Positions 60,495-64,000 of a stretch of DNA of 64,000 nucleotides are shown one piece after another. This DNA is from Acidobacteriota bacterium (GTDB lineage: Bacteria; Acidobacteriota; Terriglobia; 20CM-2-55-15). The translations under genes were made by a program, and so were the position numbers. The notes below the pieces were generated by a model that was given only the letters and a program-made list of their open reading frames with translations, searched no databases and was not told where the DNA came from. The stretch spans positions 1-64,000 of the forward strand of contig JAJEEE010000067.1 of assembly GCA_022821145.1 (NCBI GenBank). The letters run 5' to 3'. Position 1 is the first letter of the stretch. Every line of letters begins with the position of its first letter.

Positions 60495-62599
60495 ATGGCC
60501 TTACCCCACCGCTTGTGTACGTACTTGACAGCCTCTTGAACGGGAAGGGCGCGGGTCCCGTTGCCCACGCGGAGGTAGAAGATCGAATCGTTCTGGTGTT
60601 CCACGTAGACGGGATGGTCGCTCGGTTGGACAATCACGTGGCATATGTCGTGGCCGTCGATGGCGTGAAAATTCACGGTCAGGAACGAAGACGCCGCCGC
60701 TTCGCCGAGATTGTGGACGAGAAGCGCCTGCAGGTGCTGCTCGAACCCGTCACGATCCTTCCTCAGAGTTGCGTAGTCATCTGCGAGGCCGACGAAAGCT
60801 CCGGCGTCGTCGACTCCGATAAGCAGGGTGCCGCCGTCGGCGTTCAGGAACGCCGCCAAGGTCTTGATCACCGCGTGTTCGAGCACCTTGTTGACCCGGC
60901 TTTCCCGGCGGTCCCAACGCAAGCTGGATTTGAATTCCAGATCGGCGCTCTCGCCCGCGGCGGCGAGCTTTCGGACGCGTTCCTCGTCGATCAGGTCGTC
61001 GTCGGGCTTCGGGAGCCAACTCGCGATGAACTCGTTCATGGCCACCGCGAGCAGCTGGCGGCGAGCAGCCAGGAAGTCGAGAAAGCGTTCGGGTTCCCAT
61101 AGCGTGCGGTCCATCGGCACGGACTGCGCGCGTAGAGCGCCCGGCTGGTTGTCCTCCACTTCCGGCAGATACTCGGCCGGCGATGTTCCGCGGTATTCCT
61201 TGGGCGCCTCTTCTATGAGCACGACCCGGTTGGCCAGCGCGTTGATGCGATTGGTATCGGTGAATTCGACCTTTTCGAGCAACCGTCGGGAAAAAATACG
61301 ATGACGTTCGCCATCGAAACTCTTTCCAACCACCGGGTCGTAGATCCGGATGCCGGTGAACCAGTCGCGCGCGTCTCGATGCCGCGCCACCACGCGGCTC
61401 AACCGTGCGGCGGCCGAGCTGATGCTTGCACGTTCGAGATCTTCCGCTTCCAACGTGACCCGGCCGCGTTCTCGCAGTATCGCGGCTTCCAATTCGTGCG
61501 TCGGATCCACGTCGTTGCCGACGACCAGCGCAACGTCCTGCTGGAGCTTCGTCTCGGAGGACCCGGAGTAGCGAGCCCAGAGGCCGGCCAAATAGATCCA
61601 CCGGATGAACCGCCGGCGCAGCACGTCGGTGGGAAACTGTCCGCCCTGCCGCGCCAGGTACACGGTGACGGGGACCAGGACGTAGTTCGTCTGCAGGTCG
61701 TCGAGACTGCTGATGAACGCTTCGTGACGCAGCACGCTGGCGAGATGTTCGAACGCTGGCTGCATCTTTTTCCAGGCGCTCTTCAGGACATCGGCCGGGG
61801 TCTTGAGGAAGGACCCTTCGAGCAGCACGGATCCAACCGCGATTCCGGCCAAGGACCGCACCAGGAAGTTGAGATCGACGTTGAATCCTCGTTCCGCCAT
61901 CTTCGCGCCGAACGCGCGCAGTTCCGCACGGGCCTCGGGCCACAGACTGCAAATATGGGCGATGGTCAGATCGGTCTTGTCCAGGCGCGTGCCCTTGCTG
62001 TTCACGCGGTTGAAGATGTCCACGACCTCTTCGACCGTGTAGTTGTCGCCGGCGACCTGGTCGACGGTATAGGTATACTCACGGACCTTGTCGAGGCGGC
62101 TGAGTCGGGCCAGATTCTGCTGAATGATCGCGCGCTGCTCGTCACCGACTCGATCCAACCGTTCGAGCAACGCGTTCAGCCCCTCATTGAGAAAATCGTG
62201 GACGCCGATCCATGTGGGGTTGTTGTCCATGCGCGACTTCTGCCAGAAGCGGAATTCTTCGGTCTGCATGTTGAAAAACAGGTCGAAGAACAGCGACTCG
62301 CCTTCGTAAAACCGGGGCGCCTCGCCCTTGAACAGGACGAACAGCGTGGTCAGGCGCTGCTGGCCGTCGAGCAGCAACAGTGAGTGTCCGTCGCGCTGCG
62401 CCTCGCCGCCACGCACCATCGACGGCTTGTAGGTGCGCCAGATCAGGAGATGCCCGGTCGGGTGCTCGCGGTAGAGCGACTGCATGAGCCCGCGTACCTG
62501 GTCGCGGTTCCAGACGTAGCCGCGCTGGAACTCGGGCAGCAGAATCTCTCCGCGGCCAATCTGACTCAGCAGGTCCTGTATGGATCTGACTTCATGCAT
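60491..62599 (-). CDS. DUF262 (GmrS-like) protein with C-terminal AlbA_2/Schlafen-type domain
   Basis: This 702-residue protein has L-P-E-F-Q-R-G-Y-V-W (21-30) and L-L-L-L-D-G-Q-Q-R-L-T-T-L (about 74-86), the DUF262 nucleotide-binding signature found in GmrSD and BrxU-type enzymes that attack modified DNA. The usual C-terminal DUF1524 HNH nuclease is absent. Instead the end (about 555-690) reads S-A-D-L-E-F-K-S-S-L-R-W and D-G-G-T-L-L-I-G-V-D-D-A-G, the AlbA_2/Schlafen-like nucleic-acid-binding domain. It is 14 bp downstream of DUF4276 and overlaps the methyltransferase by 4 bp. Confidence 0.85.
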   Translation of the reverse strand: MHEVRSIQDLLSQIGRGEILLPEFQRGYVWNRDQVRGLMQSLYREHPTGHLLIWRTYKPSMVRGGEAQRDGHSLLLLDGQQRLTTLFVLFKGEAPRFYEGESLFFDLFFNMQTEEFRFWQKSRMDNNPTWIGVHDFLNEGLNALLERLDRVGDEQRAIIQQNLARLSRLDKVREYTYTVDQVAGDNYTVEEVVDIFNRVNSKGTRLDKTDLTIAHICSLWPEARAELRAFGAKMAERGFNVDLNFLVRSLAGIAVGSVLLEGSFLKTPADVLKSAWKKMQPAFEHLASVLRHEAFISSLDDLQTNYVLVPVTVYLARQGGQFPTDVLRRRFIRWIYLAGLWARYSGSSETKLQQDVALVVGNDVDPTHELEAAILRERGRVTLEAEDLERASISSAAARLSRVVARHRDARDWFTGIRIYDPVVGKSFDGERHRIFSRRLLEKVEFTDTNRINALANRVVLIEEAPKEYRGTSPAEYLPEVEDNQPGALRAQSVPMDRTLWEPERFLDFLAARRQLLAVAMNEFIASWLPKPDDDLIDEERVRKLAAAGESADLEFKSSLRWDRRESRVNKVLEHAVIKTLAAFLNADGGTLLIGVDDAGAFVGLADDYATLRKDRDGFEQHLQALLVHNLGEAAASSFLTVNFHAIDGHDICHVIVQPSDHPVYVEHQNDSIFYLRVGNGTRALPVQEAVKYVHKRWGKAI

Positions 62600-62613
62600 C
62601 GAACCCTCTCGTC

Positions 62614-63225
62614 TCAGGTGCGTCCGGCGCTCAGTCGCCGTAAACAGTCCATCGTGCGGCGCAGGCTGTCAGCCTGTGCGGCGGCGACGTCTGGCCTCCA
62701 GCGTTCGGTAGTGTACTCGATGAGGCGTGACGTGTACGCCGGACCCTCGATCCGGCGGCTCGCATCGCGTGGGACCAAGTCGCGAGCGATGTCCCGGCGG
62801 CGCGAGCGGCGAGCCAGGTTGACCATGGCCTGTTTGGGATGTTCCAGTGCCTCTGGGTCCGCCGGTATGGCCTTCCGGGCGACCCCGATGAAGGTGGCCA
62901 ATCGCTCCGCGTCCGCCATGAGCCACGCCTCGACGGCCTGCACTGCGAACCGGAAGCACATTCGTGGCGCCGGGTCCGGCAGCCATGCATTACGGACCGG
63001 CGGCGCACACTCGTCCTCAGCGTCCAGGTCGACGAGCACCAGCCACGGAGCATGGCGGGCCGCATTGTTGTAACCGGCGATACGTGTTCTCAGGAAGGGT
63101 TTGCCGTTTTTGCCGTAGACGTCACCCGGCGCGTGTCCGACGTGGCGTATCAGTCTTCGGACGACCGCTTCGTCAAGGATGCCTTCGACCGCGGCCGAAA
63201 CAGTCACGACCGTCGACACGGTCAC
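62614..63225 (-). CDS. DUF4276-type TOPRIM-like protein
   Basis: This 203-residue protein starts with GTG in the overlap with the ATPase stop (GTGA). E14 (A-V-E-G-I-L-D-E) and D66-x-D68 (L-V-L-V-D-L-D-A-E-D) fit a TOPRIM metal site, as in OLD-family nucleases and related effectors. It is strictly coupled to the ATPase upstream, which would be its sensor. Confidence 0.75.
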   Translation of the reverse strand: MTVSTVVTVSAAVEGILDEAVVRRLIRHVGHAPGDVYGKNGKPFLRTRIAGYNNAARHAPWLVLVDLDAEDECAPPVRNAWLPDPAPRMCFRFAVQAVEAWLMADAERLATFIGVARKAIPADPEALEHPKQAMVNLARRSRRRDIARDLVPRDASRRIEGPAYTSRLIEYTTERWRPDVAAAQADSLRRTMDCLRRLSAGRT

Positions 63226-64000
63226 ATGTCCTCGAACATCGCGAGTTGCGAGGCGTTCTCCGGGCGGGTTTTCGGAATCGCGACGTCGGCGAGCGACAGT
63301 CCGCCTTCGAGCAATGCTCGGACCTCGAAGTTCGATCCGGCCGGCACGACGTCGGTCCCTTCAGCTCCTGGAATAAGCAGCATCGCCTCGTCGAGACCGA
63401 TGCCGTCGTCGCGCAGCAGATCGGCGGAATGGGTGCTGACGAACACCTGCCGGCCGCTGCGGCGCTGCACACGTGCCAGCATCTGCGGCAGGACCCGCAC
63501 GATCTCGGGATGCAGCGACAGTTCCGGTTCCTCTAGCAGCAACGGGCCGCCCTTGTCCATGGCCGCCCAGAGCAGTCCCATGAGCCGCAACGTTCCATCC
63601 GAGAACTGTTCCTCGTTCTGCCACGCCCCCTGCCGACGCCAGTGTTGGTACTTACCCCGCAGGTGCGGTGTGCCTCGGGCGTCGCGCCAGAGTTCGATCT
63701 GCTGGAGCTGCGGGACGGCGACTTTCAGGGCGCGTTGGATGCGGCCGAGCCGTGCGGTCCTCGTGCGCTCCGACGTGTCCGCGATCTGTTCCAGAAAATC
63801 GCCGCCGAACGGATCGTTCGTTCGGCCGACGGACCGATCAGGTTCGCGGACGAGCTGCGGAACCAGGTGCAGATAGCGAATCGAACCGAAGAAGACTGCC
63901 AAGTCCCGGAACGGTTGATTCACGTTGACCTGTTCCATGTACGTCTGGGTCAACCGTTCGGGATCGGCCTCGTCCTCCTTGTTGGGTCTCTGAACCAGCG
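63222..64000 (-). CDS. ABC-type AAA ATPase, C-terminal part, continues past right edge
   Basis: The frame is open through base 64000, so the N-terminus with Walker A lies outside. The visible part has the signature F-S-D-G-T-L-R-L-M-G-L-L-W-A, Walker B L-L-L-E-E-P-E-L-S-L-H and H-loop F-V-S-T-H-S-A-D-L-L, as in AAA_21/AAA_15 ATPases of OLD, PARIS and Rad50-like sensors. It is the first visible gene of the minus-strand defence operon. Confidence 0.85.
   Translation of the reverse strand, partial: LVQRPNKEDEADPERLTQTYMEQVNVNQPFRDLAVFFGSIRYLHLVPQLVREPDRSVGRTNDPFGGDFLEQIADTSERTRTARLGRIQRALKVAVPQLQQIELWRDARGTPHLRGKYQHWRRQGAWQNEEQFSDGTLRLMGLLWAAMDKGGPLLLEEPELSLHPEIVRVLPQMLARVQRRSGRQVFVSTHSADLLRDDGIGLDEAMLLIPGAEGTDVVPAGSNFEVRALLEGGLSLADVAIPKTRPENASQLAMFEDM

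Noticed and set aside
53266-64000. BREX or DISARM system
   Set aside because: No PglZ, BrxA/B, DrmA/B or large helicase is visible. DUF499 and DUF1156 belong to a different cassette type.

Overview
The window is about 64 kb of GC-rich (about two-thirds G+C), densely coding DNA. It looks like an uncultured Acidobacteriota chromosome, probably of the Vicinamibacteria type. Pointers are an acidobacterial-type VWA protein (29817-31469), an expansion of DUF6152-like and 'DFSGVW'-type secreted proteins, PQQ-type beta-propellers, and the DUF1552/DUF1592 pair shared with Planctomycetes and Acidobacteriota. No rRNA, tRNA, CRISPR array or transposase was recognised.

The first 44 kb are mostly exported or envelope proteins: metallo-beta-lactamase-fold hydrolases, PQQ or NHL-like propellers, two amidohydrolases, two lectin/endostatin-like proteins, an ankyrin protein, a POTRA-HEAT protein, the DUF1552/DUF1592 pair, VWA and SnoaL-like proteins, and an ABC exporter. 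A three-gene block (16521-19932) combines a gallate-type extradiol dioxygenase, a metallo-hydrolase and a MatC-like carrier, which suggests aromatic acid catabolism. Two families recur. One is a secreted family of unknown function with the motif D-[FIL]-[ST]-G-x-[WY] and a later G-R-W-[DE]-G-D-T-L-V (seven copies). The other is a small DUF6152-like family (six copies) that in every copy should be cleaved to expose an N-terminal His-His. In most cases members of the two families are neighbours.

At 1992-2387 a membrane-anchored thioredoxin reads through an in-frame TGA exactly at the first cysteine of CxxC. A hairpin at SECIS distance follows, so it is probably a selenoprotein.

From 44 kb onward the window becomes accessory. 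It holds a VapBC-like pair, an AlkZ-related protein, a DUF4143 ATPase, an ECF sigma factor with a bactofilin-like anti-sigma factor, and a four-gene toxin-antitoxin stack (Xre, RES, RelE-like, HigA-like). A minus-strand defence operon runs from the right edge to 53.3 kb: ABC-type ATPase, TOPRIM-like DUF4276, DUF262-AlbA_2 fusion, DUF1156 methyltransferase, PUA/EVE-like plus PD-(D/E)xK nuclease, a relict VapBC and a DUF499 ATPase. A collapsed fossil of the same operon lies at 50216-50393. At four loci the antitoxin is intact while its toxin is deleted, frameshifted or missing.
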